DNA of 64,000 nt, taken from Lachnospiraceae bacterium. GTDB taxonomy: Bacteria > Bacillota > Clostridia > Lachnospirales > Lachnospiraceae. The notes under the pieces are model-generated. The model saw only the letters and a list, made by a program, of their open reading frames with translations, was not told the DNA's origin and made no database searches. Positions 52,494 to 59,454 of the stretch are shown here, in pieces. The position numbers were made by a program, and so were the translations under genes. How positions within the stretch are numbered: position 1 is the first letter of the stretch; every line of letters begins with the position of its first letter. The DNA is taken from the NCBI GenBank assembly GCA_024685315.1, contig JAIKVW010000016.1, forward strand, positions 1-64,000, written 5' to 3'.

Positions 52494-52697
52494 ATGGAGA
52501 AGATGAGCATAGCCGCATGGCGCAGGGCGAAGGGCCTGAGCCAGGGGACAGTAGCAGATAGGTGCGGGGTCAGCAGAGTGACCCTGCACAAGTGGGAGGC
52601 AAGGCCTTCCATGATACCTGCAGGAAAGTTGTTCGTGCTGTTGGACGCAATCGGCGTTCCGATCAGTGCCGTGGATTTCCGGGAGGGACAGCAATGA
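52494..52697 (+). CDS. XRE-type helix-turn-helix protein, 67 aa
   Basis: A small DNA-binding protein that is little more than a Cro/CI-type helix-turn-helix (WRRAKGLSQGTVADRCGVSR, then TLHKWEARPS). GGGAGGTGAAGCG precedes the ATG. Being single-domain and under its own repressor-type operator, it may act like Cro or as a middle-phase regulator. Its stop overlaps the next start (ATGA). Confidence 0.8.
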   Translation: MEKMSIAAWRRAKGLSQGTVADRCGVSRVTLHKWEARPSMIPAGKLFVLLDAIGVPISAVDFREGQQ

Positions 52698-52900
52698 GTA
52701 CAGGAACAGTCCGGGAGGTTCTGTTCGGGACAGCGGTCAGGCCAGTCCGGCTGGCGGAGCTGACAAGGCGGACTGGCATCCCGGAGAGGACATTGAGCAG
52801 ATGGCGAAGAGACCCCACGCAGATGCCCTTCGAGGGCGCTGTGATGATCGCCCGGGCCTTGAAGCTCCCGGACGAGGAGTGGGCTAAGCTGAGGAGGTAG
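52694..52900 (+). CDS. Second small helix-turn-helix protein, 68 aa
   Basis: Follows the previous gene with a 4-base overlap. The middle (LAELTRRTGIPERTLSRWRR) is a helix-turn-helix, and MPFEGAVMIARALKLPDEEW closes the domain. Two adjacent single-domain regulators suggest a duplicated control gene. Target unknown. Confidence 0.75.
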   Translation: MSTGTVREVLFGTAVRPVRLAELTRRTGIPERTLSRWRRDPTQMPFEGAVMIARALKLPDEEWAKLRR

Positions 52901-52903
52901 GAC

Positions 52904-53131
52904 ATGCGAGCAAGATACAGCGGCTCCGAGCCGGAGGAGATCTTCTTCCCGGAGTACAACGGAGCGATTAAGTGGATGCAGCCGTATAGGTTCTTCCGGG
53001 AGCCGTGGGCATACATGGCGACGATGGAGGCCGACAACGGCAAGGAGTACGACATAGTGATCGGGACAAGGCGTCCAGAGGTCAGGTGCACATTGATAGA
53101 GGAGGGTAACAGATATGCAGGAATGCAGTAG
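52904..53131 (+). CDS. Hypothetical phage protein, 75 aa
   Basis: Small protein with an aromatic stretch (WMQPYRFFREPWAYM). The start lies 4 bases after the previous stop, with GAGGAGG upstream. It overlaps the next gene by 17 bases. No family recognised. Confidence 0.6.
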   Translation: MRARYSGSEPEEIFFPEYNGAIKWMQPYRFFREPWAYMATMEADNGKEYDIVIGTRRPEVRCTLIEEGNRYAGMQ

Positions 53132-53396
53132 GAAGTATTTCAGCGTGGTCGGTGTAGCGGCCATGGGGGTTCTGGCGCTGGCCGGAGCGAGCTGGTATCT
53201 TACGACAGATACGCTGGCAGGGGCGATCATCTCATTCGCCTGCTGTGCGGTGGTGCTGGTCGGAGCGTTGCTTGAGGGTTTGGAAAACGAAAAGGCCGCC
53301 GAGCAGGAAAGACATAGAGTAGCTCAGCGGCCGGAGTGGAGCCATTACAACATAGACCTCTCCAGAGGTCAGTATATCACAAGCGAGGAGGACTGA
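53115..53396 (+). CDS. Small membrane protein, 93 aa
   Basis: Two hydrophobic segments (about 9-27 and 33-53) followed by a charged cytoplasmic tail rich in Glu, Arg and Gln. Early-region membrane proteins of this kind are common in phages; superinfection exclusion is one possibility but is not shown. GAGGAGGG precedes ATG 53115. Confidence 0.65.
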   Translation: MQECSRKYFSVVGVAAMGVLALAGASWYLTTDTLAGAIISFACCAVVLVGALLEGLENEKAAEQERHRVAQRPEWSHYNIDLSRGQYITSEED

Positions 53397-53398
53397 CA

Positions 53399-53860
53399 AT
53401 GAAACTTGAGACAATTATGGCTGAGGGAACCCGCATTACGAAGGCGAGAACCGGGACGCGCCGCAAGGGACAGAGCTACGATGTATCCGTGACACAGACG
53501 AACAGCGGATACACGATCATCATCCGCAATGGGCGGGTGAAGATCATCCTCGGGTCGCTCGAGGGCGGCTCGATAGGCATCATCGGATTCGGCGACAGGC
53601 TGTACTTCCAGCGTGGCGGTATAGAGGACTACACCTGCAAGCCGAACAAGAAGAAGGGTTTGCCTACTACGGTCTATATCCAGCTCAGGCCGGACGTGGC
53701 TCTGCCGATAGATACGTTCCTCGGCGACTACAGGCTGAAGTTCGACACCGAATGTAATCTGGCCTATGTCGATAGGACGACACGCAAGAACGTTCCGGCC
53801 CTGCTCCCGAAGGAGGAGCCCGTGCAGATGATGCTGGAGGTCGATGACAATGCTGTGTAA
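53399..53860 (+). CDS. Hypothetical phage protein, 153 aa
   Basis: Mostly beta protein by pattern (SYDVSVTQTNSGYTIIIRNG, KIILGSLEGGSIGIIGFGD), with a basic linker and a conserved-looking YIQLRPDVALPID. The frame is open upstream, but ATG 53399 follows GAGGAGGACTGACA. No family recognised. Overlaps the next gene by 17 bases. Confidence 0.62.
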   Translation: MKLETIMAEGTRITKARTGTRRKGQSYDVSVTQTNSGYTIIIRNGRVKIILGSLEGGSIGIIGFGDRLYFQRGGIEDYTCKPNKKKGLPTTVYIQLRPDVALPIDTFLGDYRLKFDTECNLAYVDRTTRKNVPALLPKEEPVQMMLEVDDNAV

Positions 53861-54038
53861 AGATGATTTCGAGCGTATTCTGCTCGACCAGTGGCACGAG
53901 GACGAGCCGATAGATGAGGACAACCGTCCGTATATCCCGTACTGGGCGATAGCGGATGCGGACGAGGAGCCCGAGGTCGGGCCGTATTGCAAGGGAATGA
54001 GCATTTTCGATTATCCACAAGTGGAGGGAGGTTTCTGA
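53844..54038 (+). CDS. Hypothetical acidic phage protein, 64 aa
   Basis: Very acidic (DQWHEDEPIDEDNRPYIPYW), starting within the previous gene; ATG 53844 or 53850 may be the start. One base separates it from the annealing-like gene, so it could be a partner of that protein. No family recognised. Confidence 0.58.
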   Translation: MTMLCKDDFERILLDQWHEDEPIDEDNRPYIPYWAIADADEEPEVGPYCKGMSIFDYPQVEGGF

Positions 54039-54039
54039 C

Positions 54040-54612
54040 ATGATAGAGTTTAAGAAGATCGAAGAGGTCAACGAGAGGCTGAAGCCCGTCGATATTAAGG
54101 GCCGAAAATATAATACGGTGAATCAGAGGGTCTTGGGATTCCGGGAGGTATGCCCGAATGGGTCCATTACCACAGAGATTCTGAGCCTTGAGAACGGCAT
54201 CTGCGTGATGCAGGCGAAGGTCTATGACGGCGATGACCTGCTGGCTACCGGGACGGCGTATGAGCGTGAGGACAGCTCGTACATCAACAAGACGAGCTAC
54301 ATTGAGAACTGCGAGACAAGTGCTGTCGGCAGGGCGCTCGGGTTCGTGGGCATCGGTGCTGTGGATTCCATAGCCACAGCCGAGGAAGTCAAGAACGCGC
54401 AGGAACAGCAGAGCCGATTCGCTCCAATCAGCAAGAAGGAGCAGAAGGCGCTGATAGATCTCCTGCAGGCGAAGAACAAGAGCATCACGGGCTTTGCGGA
54501 TATAACCCACAACGCACAGTCGTGGGGGCAGATCACGGCGGAGATGTACGCCAAGATCATGCAGCGCCTCAATGGTGAGGAAACTGAGGCTGAGTTCACG
54601 AAAGAATCGTAA
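54040..54612 (+). CDS. Probable phage recombination/ssDNA-annealing protein
   Basis: 190 residues. The core LLATGTAYEREDSSYINKTS and NCETSAVGRALGFVGIG resembles a group of phage proteins tied to single-strand annealing (Erf/Rad52-type, with a conserved GRALG-type helix), and the C-terminal part is a basic, helical tail. Gene position, just before RusA and the replication gene, fits recombination. AGGGAGG precedes the ATG. The assignment rests on motif memory and position, so it is moderate. Confidence 0.5.
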   Translation: MIEFKKIEEVNERLKPVDIKGRKYNTVNQRVLGFREVCPNGSITTEILSLENGICVMQAKVYDGDDLLATGTAYEREDSSYINKTSYIENCETSAVGRALGFVGIGAVDSIATAEEVKNAQEQQSRFAPISKKEQKALIDLLQAKNKSITGFADITHNAQSWGQITAEMYAKIMQRLNGEETEAEFTKES

Positions 54613-54676
54613 CACGCCCGGAGAGGCGCGAATTTTGCCCCAAAATGGCGTTCTGCGCATTTCGTTGATAAAATAC

Positions 54677-54693
54677 CCAATAAAATTAGTGCA
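54677..54693. promoter_or_regulatory. Variant repressor operator in the pre-rusA gap
   Basis: CCCAATAAAATTAGTGC matches the operator at 58667-58682 over 14 bases (AATAAAATTAGTGC). A possible -35 (TTGATA at 54665-54670) precedes it, but I see no good -10. The gap (54613-54831) also contains an AT-rich near-palindrome around 54753-54773. Confidence 0.5.
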
Positions 54694-54792
54694 GGCGTTC
54701 TTGGGCGAAATAATGCGCTTAGAGTGAATTAGCTGTCTGAGGCAGACATGCCTTAACATATCACAATATTGTTACCGTTGGCATTGCTTGAG

Positions 54793-54819
54793 GGGAGCCG
54801 TGGAGACTCCACGGCTCCC
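54793..54819 (+). promoter_or_regulatory. Perfect 12-bp hairpin directly before the rusA ribosome site
   Basis: GGGAGCCGTGGA (54793-54804), loop GAC, TCCACGGCTCCC (54808-54819), then GGGGAGG at 54820-54826. There is no T-run, so it is not a normal terminator; it may act on translation or mRNA stability. Confidence 0.55.
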
Positions 54820-54831
54820 GGGGAGGTTTAC

Positions 54832-55215
54832 TTGTTATCATTCACGATCGGGGTCACTCCGAGGACAAAGAAGAACAGTGTCAGGGTCTATCAGGGAGCG
54901 AGGCATCCTGTGGTGCTTCCGTCCGAGGCCTATGTCAAGTACGAGAGAGACGCAGGCTGGTTCATGCCGAGGCTGGACGAGCCGATTGAGCGTCCTGTTA
55001 ATGTTGAGGCGCTGTTCTATATGGACACGGCGAGGAAGGTAGATCTCGTCAATCTGCAGGAGGCTCTGCTCGATGTGCTGGTGCGCTACCGGGTGCTGGC
55101 AGACGACAACAGCAGAATAGTGGTGTCGATGGATGGGAGCAGGGTTCTTCTGGACAGAAGCAATCCACGGACAGAGGTGCGAATCACAGAGGTCTATAGC
55201 GATGGAGAAGAATAG
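54832..55215 (+). CDS. RusA-family Holliday junction endonuclease
   Basis: 127 residues that open with FTIGVTPRTKKNSVRVYQG, the N-terminal RusA pattern with Lys-Lys-Asn-Ser. A later DTARKVDLVNLQEALLDVLV supplies the acidic residues for metal binding, and the end (DRSNPRTEVRITEV) matches the family. It resolves branched DNA during phage recombination or packaging. The frame is open to 54769, but GGGGAGG is placed for TTG 54832, which gives the usual length, so TTG is chosen. Confidence 0.82.
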   Translation: MLSFTIGVTPRTKKNSVRVYQGARHPVVLPSEAYVKYERDAGWFMPRLDEPIERPVNVEALFYMDTARKVDLVNLQEALLDVLVRYRVLADDNSRIVVSMDGSRVLLDRSNPRTEVRITEVYSDGEE

Positions 55216-55873
55216 CATCTTGTTTTACACGCAGTGGGCTCCGGGGGTCCTTGCGATATCTGACGAGGCTGCAGGGCAATTGTTTAAGGCGATTTTTTCG
55301 GGGGAGGCTCCGGCATTGCCAGAAGCTGTGGCTCTGTATGCGGTGATCAGGCCAGTTATCGACAAGGACACTGAGAAGTACCGGGCGAAATGTGAGCAGA
55401 ACAGGCTTAACAGGGCTGCGCGGACGATGAGGACGGTTGACGATGGCACTACGGGTGCTAACGATGGTCAACGGTCGTTAACGGTCGTTAACGATGGTCA
55501 ACGGTCGGGCAGTGATAATGATAATGATAATGATAATGAATCTCATAAGAGAGAGATTAAAGAGAGAGAAGCACCCCCAAAGCCTGTAAAGAGATTCGTT
55601 AAGCCGACACTTGACGAGGTCAGGACATATGCCAACGACAAGGGTCTGGTTATGGATTGCGAGCGCTTCTGGGACTTCTATGAGGCCAAGGGCTGGAAAG
55701 TTGGTTCCACGCCCATGAAGGACTGGAAGGCGGCGGTGCGGAACTGGGCGCGGGAGGACAAGAGCCGGAAGGCGGCTATCCCGGCGAAGAACAGGTTCCA
55801 GAACTTCACACCGAGGTCTGAGGAGTCGGGGCCATCGGCTCTGGAGCTTCAACTCTTGCGGATGAGGAGGTGA
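55202..55873 (+). CDS. Phage replication protein, DUF6291-like, with embedded repeats
   Basis: 223 residues. The N-terminal part (SILFYTQWAPGVLAISDEAA, LPEAVALYAVIRPVID) resembles DUF6291 of phage replication proteins. A low-complexity middle follows, ending in SDNDNDNDNES, then a basic helical C-terminal domain (FWDFYEAKGWKVGSTPMKDW) like that of DnaD/replisome-organiser ends. ATG 55202 lies inside the end of rusA. The middle is encoded by tandem DNA repeats that could be the origin. Replication initiation is the best guess. Confidence 0.65.
   Translation: MEKNSILFYTQWAPGVLAISDEAAGQLFKAIFSGEAPALPEAVALYAVIRPVIDKDTEKYRAKCEQNRLNRAARTMRTVDDGTTGANDGQRSLTVVNDGQRSGSDNDNDNDNESHKREIKEREAPPKPVKRFVKPTLDEVRTYANDKGLVMDCERFWDFYEAKGWKVGSTPMKDWKAAVRNWAREDKSRKAAIPAKNRFQNFTPRSEESGPSALELQLLRMRR
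55460..55536. repeat. Iteron-like repeats and AT-rich tract, possible phage origin
   Basis: Five 10-base units in a row, AACGATGGTC, AACGGTCGTT, AACGGTCGTT, AACGATGGTC, AACGGTCGGG (55460-55509), followed by about four GATAAT units (55514-55536). Tandem initiator sites plus an AT-rich stretch inside the initiator gene is the lambda O type of origin. Confidence 0.55.
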
Positions 55874-55879
55874 TCAGGA

Positions 55880-56332
55880 GTGTTCGGACTTTTCGGAGGT
55901 GCCGGAGGGAGGAGGATCTTCCGGCAGAATCGCTACCACGACCTGCTGGTCACCGCAAGCTCTACCAACTATGGCAAGGCAGACCGCTCGCTCGCTATCA
56001 CTCCCGACATGATAGAGCGCATCCGGGACGGCTTGTCTATTGGACAGGCTGTCCGGGTCTCGGACGTGAGCATGGAGGGCATGCAGGACGCGACAATCTA
56101 CAAGCACAAGCGAGGCGTGGTCGCTGGCAAGTACAGGCACGGCTTTTTAGTACAGACCGGGCCCACACGAATCTTCTTTACTTATCTGGAGCTGGCCAGA
56201 CACGACCATGTCTGGCTGATTAAGGAGGATATATACGATGATCAAGGCAATATCGCTAATTCTGGCGACGATGATGATAGGCGAGGCAGGCTGGACGATA
56301 CAGGTGACGTCTCCGGCGTGTTCGGAGATTAA
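55880..56332 (+). CDS. Hypothetical phage protein, 150 aa
   Basis: GTG start behind GAGGAGGTGATCAGGA. The protein has a small helix-turn-helix-like stretch (TPDMIERIRDGLSIGQAVRV) and KRGVVAGKYRHGFLVQTGPT, which recalls late transcription or small phage regulatory proteins, though no family was recognised. Its acidic tail overlaps the next gene by 95 bases in another frame. That unusual overlap leaves the C-terminus open to doubt. Confidence 0.6.
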   Translation: MFGLFGGAGGRRIFRQNRYHDLLVTASSTNYGKADRSLAITPDMIERIRDGLSIGQAVRVSDVSMEGMQDATIYKHKRGVVAGKYRHGFLVQTGPTRIFFTYLELARHDHVWLIKEDIYDDQGNIANSGDDDDRRGRLDDTGDVSGVFGD

Positions 56333-56738
56333 CTGGCCGTCTAAGGCGGTCGAGGCCGAGGTGGAAGAAGTACAGGCCGAATATGTTTCCTGGGAATCTC
56401 TGGCGGTCTACGAGCCGGAGACGGAGGCTTACGAGGAGACCGAAGCTGCAAGTTCTACAGACGGCGAGTGGACATACTTAGGCTGCGTCCGGGTGACAGG
56501 CTACACATGGACAGGCAACACTTGTGCCAATGGGAACTATCCGACATCCGGCTACACGGTCGCTTGCAACGATCTGCCGATCGGCACGGTGGTCTACATC
56601 GAGGGCGTTGGCTACCGTACGGTCGAGGATCGCGGAGGCATGACACGCGGCACATATTGGATGGACGTGTATTTTGACACGATGCAGGAGTGCTATGCGG
56701 TGACCGGGTATTACGACGTCTATCTGGTGGAGGAGTGA
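56238..56738 (+). CDS. 3D (Asp-Asp-Asp) domain secreted protein
   Basis: 166 residues: signal peptide-like start (MIKAISLILATMMIGEAGWT), an acidic linker (EAEVEEVQAEYVSW), and a C-terminal 3D domain (VRVTGYTWTGNTCANGNYPT, VACNDLPIGTVVYIEGVGYR, VEDRGGM, MDVYFDT) with the catalytic-type Asp residues. The fold is shared with MltA and cell wall-acting proteins such as YabE and resuscitation factors. Its place in the early region, far from a lysis cassette, is odd. TAAGGAGGATATATACG precedes the ATG. Confidence 0.85.
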   Translation: MIKAISLILATMMIGEAGWTIQVTSPACSEINWPSKAVEAEVEEVQAEYVSWESLAVYEPETEAYEETEAASSTDGEWTYLGCVRVTGYTWTGNTCANGNYPTSGYTVACNDLPIGTVVYIEGVGYRTVEDRGGMTRGTYWMDVYFDTMQECYAVTGYYDVYLVEE

Positions 56739-56740
56739 GC

Positions 56741-56902
56741 ATGAGTGGTCTGATCGGGTTAGCGGTCGGGCTCTTTATCGGAGCCGGAGCCGGAGTGGTA
56801 ATCACAGCGGTACTGGTAGCGGCGAGGGACGTATGCGAGTACGAGAAGCATGAGGCAGGAATGCCGGAGGAGGAGAAGAATGGTGGAACTACTGAGTCTT
56901 GA
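56741..56902 (+). CDS. Small membrane protein, 53 aa
   Basis: One glycine-rich membrane segment (about 4-27, LIGLAVGLFIGAGAGVVITA) then a charged tail. GGAGGAGTGAGC precedes the ATG. It overlaps the next gene by 23 bases. It may serve the secreted 3D protein before it or be a holin-like protein; neither is shown. Confidence 0.65.
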   Translation: MSGLIGLAVGLFIGAGAGVVITAVLVAARDVCEYEKHEAGMPEEEKNGGTTES

Positions 56903-57182
56903 TGATGCCGTGATAGTAGTGCGACAACTTATTGATAACGAGGTTGACGATGTCAAGCTAATCCGTAAGGAACTGATGCAGAAATGCTGGATACCGCCAC
57001 GACCGAGCCAAGCGGCTGAGGAGCTTTCCGGCCTTATATGCGATATAAACCCAGCGGAAATATGTGCTCAGATTGAGGGCGACAATCTCAGAGGCTGGTG
57101 CAAAAACATGATAATGCTGATGAGCATGGCGATGATACAGTTACCATGCTGGGCGGAGGAGAGAGATGGAGCTGGTAGATAG
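56880..57182 (+). CDS. Hypothetical phage protein, 100 aa
   Basis: Helical, acidic N-terminus (LLSLDDAVIVVRQLIDNEVD), a Trp/Cys-containing middle and a Met-rich helix (NMIMLMSMAMIQLP). GGAGGAGGAGAAGA precedes ATG 56880. Overlaps the next gene by 17 bases. No family recognised. Confidence 0.6.
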   Translation: MVELLSLDDAVIVVRQLIDNEVDDVKLIRKELMQKCWIPPRPSQAAEELSGLICDINPAEICAQIEGDNLRGWCKNMIMLMSMAMIQLPCWAEERDGAGR

Positions 57183-57477
57183 GCAAGCGGTGATCGATGC
57201 GATCCTTAGTCATCTCTGCGATGACGGCGACAAGGACAAGTGGGCGCACATAATCGAGGACATCTGGCTAAAGGACGTTCCGACTGTGACAGACCTGTCC
57301 GGCTATTCCGACAAGCTGTGGGCGAAGGCTGTCGAGTACGGCAGGGCGCAGGAGCGCAAGACGGGACGGTGGACGGACAATAACGCTTGTCCATTCTGCG
57401 GATTTCAGCCGTGGTATGAGCGTGATATACACACGCTGTCATTCTGCCCGAACTGCGGAGCGAAGATGGAGAAATGA
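57166..57477 (+). CDS. Zinc-ribbon phage protein, 103 aa
   Basis: Helical start (LVDRQAVIDAILSHL) and a C-terminal zinc ribbon (CPFCGFQPWYERDIH then CPNCGAKM). This type is common in Lachnospiraceae phages, often with a RQAAIDAI-like helix at the start. It is a paralogue of the next gene, and the two overlap by 4 bases. Function unknown. Confidence 0.72.
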   Translation: MELVDRQAVIDAILSHLCDDGDKDKWAHIIEDIWLKDVPTVTDLSGYSDKLWAKAVEYGRAQERKTGRWTDNNACPFCGFQPWYERDIHTLSFCPNCGAKMEK

Positions 57478-57839
57478 GCATGGATGATGTAATCAGCAGA
57501 CAGGCGGCGATAGATGCGATAGAGCGAAACGCATATAGGCATACATATCTTGACCAGATTATTGACATTATAAGTGATTTGCCATCCGCACAGCCAGAAC
57601 CGATAAAAATAGAACTGACACCTGATGAACTTGAAAGATTACGCAAGACAATGGCGGACGCACCGATAATGGTATTGCCCTCCGCAGAACGCAAGACGGG
57701 ACGGTGGATAGTCACACCTTCGCCTGATACATATCACTGTGGTCTTGTCAAATGCCCATACTGTCAAGAAGAACTGATAGCTGAACCGACCGAATATCAT
57801 TACTGCCCGAACTGCGGTGCGGAGATGTCGAACCCTTGA
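57474..57839 (+). CDS. Zinc-ribbon phage protein, 121 aa, paralogue
   Basis: Same plan as the previous gene: ISRQAAIDAIERNAYRH at the start, a Glu-rich middle, then KTGRWIVTPSP and a C-terminal ribbon (KCPYCQEELIAEPTEYHYCP). The shared KTGRW block just before the ribbon supports duplication. ATG 57474 or 57480 could be the start. Codon use is more A+T rich than in neighbours, so this copy may have a different recent source. Confidence 0.7.
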   Translation: MSMDDVISRQAAIDAIERNAYRHTYLDQIIDIISDLPSAQPEPIKIELTPDELERLRKTMADAPIMVLPSAERKTGRWIVTPSPDTYHCGLVKCPYCQEELIAEPTEYHYCPNCGAEMSNP

Positions 57840-57883
57840 GAAATTGATCTTAAGGAGTTTTATGGTATGAAAGGGGAGGAAAT

Positions 57884-58099
57884 ATGAAAAAATTAATGTT
57901 CGACGCAGGGAAACTCAGAGAGCTCATCCGAATTAATGGCAAGACTTACGTAGCGCAGGCTAAGGAAGCAGGCCTCTCGAGGTCTTCTTTTCTTGGGATT
58001 GCATCAGGACAAATGACCCCTAAACTGGAGACTATCTCATTGCTTGCAGACTATTACGGAGTTGAGCCACTCGCTTTGATATGGGAGGACGAAAGATGA
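57884..58099 (+). CDS. XRE-type helix-turn-helix protein, 71 aa
   Basis: Single-domain regulator: LRELIRINGKTYVAQAKEAG, SRSSFLGIASGQMTPKLETI, ADYYGVEPLALIWEDER. GGGGAGGAAAT precedes the ATG. The sequence is of the type with a short helix-turn-helix in the N-terminal half. Position just before the packaging genes suggests middle or late control. Confidence 0.8.
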   Translation: MKKLMFDAGKLRELIRINGKTYVAQAKEAGLSRSSFLGIASGQMTPKLETISLLADYYGVEPLALIWEDER

Positions 58100-58245
58100 C
58101 GATAGACGAGGCGATTGAGACACTGGTGCAGGCTTATCTCGCCGCTCAAGGGCAAGACTGGATCGGTGACCCGGTGGCGTGGGCTCTGAATAAGGTCTGG
58201 AAGGAGGCCGAAGAGCAAAGGAGGGAGAACGATGCGAAGAGGTGA
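58096..58245 (+). CDS. Hypothetical phage protein, 49 aa
   Basis: Short helical protein, MTIDEAIETLVQAYLAAQGQ, Trp-containing in the middle and charged at the end. It overlaps both neighbours (4 bases before, 14 after) and has GGGAGGACGAAAG upstream, so it is probably translated. No function recognised. Confidence 0.6.
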   Translation: MTIDEAIETLVQAYLAAQGQDWIGDPVAWALNKVWKEAEEQRRENDAKR

Positions 58246-58438
58246 CTGGGTCGGCAAGCGATATGGTAGGCTCGTTGTGAAGGAGGTTCTGCCGTGTGAG
58301 CATTACCAAGGCGTCTGGCAACAGACACGTGCGCTCTGCCAGTGTGACTGCGGAGAGGAGGTCATCGTGACCACGAACAATCTGCGGTCGGGAAATACGA
58401 GGTCGTGCGGGTGTCTGCGGAGGGGGGTGAGTCCATGA
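58232..58438 (+). CDS. Small zinc-finger phage protein, 68 aa
   Basis: GKRYGRLVVKEVLPCEH, then CQCDCGEEVIVTTNNLRSGN and TRSCGCL. This is the short zinc-binding module often found at the N-terminus of phage AP2/HNH homing proteins, here free-standing. It probably binds DNA. AAAGGAGGGAG precedes the ATG. Overlaps the next gene by 4 bases. Confidence 0.72.
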   Translation: MRRGDWVGKRYGRLVVKEVLPCEHYQGVWQQTRALCQCDCGEEVIVTTNNLRSGNTRSCGCLRRGVSP

Positions 58439-58620
58439 TCAACAAGAATAAGGACACGCGGTCACCTGTGGAACGGCTGACAGGTATCCAGAGCCCGTGC
58501 TCACGCATGGAGACGTGTAAACGGCAGACGGACCACTGGGAGTGTTTGTCGTGCCACTGCAAGGAGTTCGATGAGTATTTTGTCGCGGCGTGGGAGGCGA
58601 TATGCGGGTTACTTCGGTAA
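58435..58620 (+). CDS. Hypothetical Cys-rich phage protein, 61 aa
   Basis: Small protein with five Cys (SPCSRMETCKR, HWECLSCHCKEF), which might bind a metal, and a hydrophobic helical end. GGGGGGTGAG precedes ATG 58435. No family recognised. Confidence 0.6.
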   Translation: MINKNKDTRSPVERLTGIQSPCSRMETCKRQTDHWECLSCHCKEFDEYFVAAWEAICGLLR

Positions 58621-58627
58621 CTCGCAT

Positions 58628-58682
58628 TTGCATTGAATGACAAAATAGCGTATCATGTAGGCGAAACTAATAAAATTAGTGC
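58628..58682 (+). promoter_or_regulatory. Promoter P5 with downstream operator before the parB-like gene
   Basis: TTGCAT (58628-58633), 17 bases, TATCAT (58651-58656). The operator variant AAACTAAT-AAA-ATTAGTGC (58664-58682) lies just after the -10, where a bound repressor would act as a block on early elongation. Confidence 0.72.
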
Positions 58683-58695
58683 GAAGGAGGAGACA

Positions 58696-59454
58696 ATGCC
58701 TAACGATGTTTCAATTAAGACCATATCAATTGACGAGCTGAAGCCTTACGATAAGAACCCGAGAAAGAACGACGAGGCGGTGAAGTATGTTGCGAACAGC
58801 ATTAAGGAGTTCGGATTCAAGGTGCCGATAATCGTTGACAAGGACAATGTCATCGTGGCCGGGCACACGAGGTATAAGGCGGCGAAAGAGCTAGGGCTTA
58901 CAGAGGTGCCGTGTATAGTGGCTGACGACCTGACGCCGAAGCAGATCAAGGCTTTCCGGCTTGCGGATAATAAGGTCTCCGAGTTTGCACAGTGGGACTT
59001 CGACCTGTTAGGCGAAGAGCTCGGGGAGCTCGAGCTGGACATGACTGAGTTCGGCTTCGAGGACTTTACCGAGGGGCTGGATGAGCTGGATGTTGACGGC
59101 GGGAGCAGGTATTCACGCAAGGTAAAAATCCCGCAGTATGAGCCAACTGGCGAGTATGTGACCTTTGACCAGTGCGTTGACCTCGGCAAGACGAACGAGC
59201 TTATCGAAGAGATCGAGGCTGCTGACATTGACGAGGCCACGAAGGACTTCCTCAAGGAGGCAGCGCACAGGCACAGCGTCTTCAACTACAGGAACATAGC
59301 TGAATTCTATGCCAATGCTTCGCCGGAGGTCCAGCGGCTGATGGAGAGATCTGCGCTTGTGATAATTGACATTGATGATGCCATAGCCAATGGCTATGTG
59401 AAGCTTACAAAGACGATACAGGACATTATGGACGAGGATGCTGACAATGAATAG
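58696..59454 (+). CDS. ParB-like nuclease domain protein
   Basis: 252 residues. The N-terminal ParB/Srx fold is clear: LKPYDKNPRKNDEAVKYVAN, FGFKVPIIVDKDNVIVAGHT with GHTRYKAA at 57-64, and LGLTEVPCIVADDL. It has no helix-turn-helix DNA-binding part; the C-terminal half is acidic and has HRHSVFNYRNIAEFYANASP. ParB-like proteins without a ParA beside terminase genes are frequent in phages and are proposed to work with DNA modification enzymes. GAAGGAGGAG precedes ATG 58696. The next gene overlaps by 8 bases. Confidence 0.85.
   Translation: MPNDVSIKTISIDELKPYDKNPRKNDEAVKYVANSIKEFGFKVPIIVDKDNVIVAGHTRYKAAKELGLTEVPCIVADDLTPKQIKAFRLADNKVSEFAQWDFDLLGEELGELELDMTEFGFEDFTEGLDELDVDGGSRYSRKVKIPQYEPTGEYVTFDQCVDLGKTNELIEEIEAADIDEATKDFLKEAAHRHSVFNYRNIAEFYANASPEVQRLMERSALVIIDIDDAIANGYVKLTKTIQDIMDEDADNE

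Noticed and set aside
55460..55509. Short tandem repeats considered as a CRISPR array
   Set aside because: Units are 10 bases with no spacers, lie inside a gene, and no cas genes are near.
56238..56738. 3D-domain protein named as the phage endolysin
   Set aside because: It lies in the early region, has a signal peptide and no binding domain; the lysis genes are expected beyond the window.
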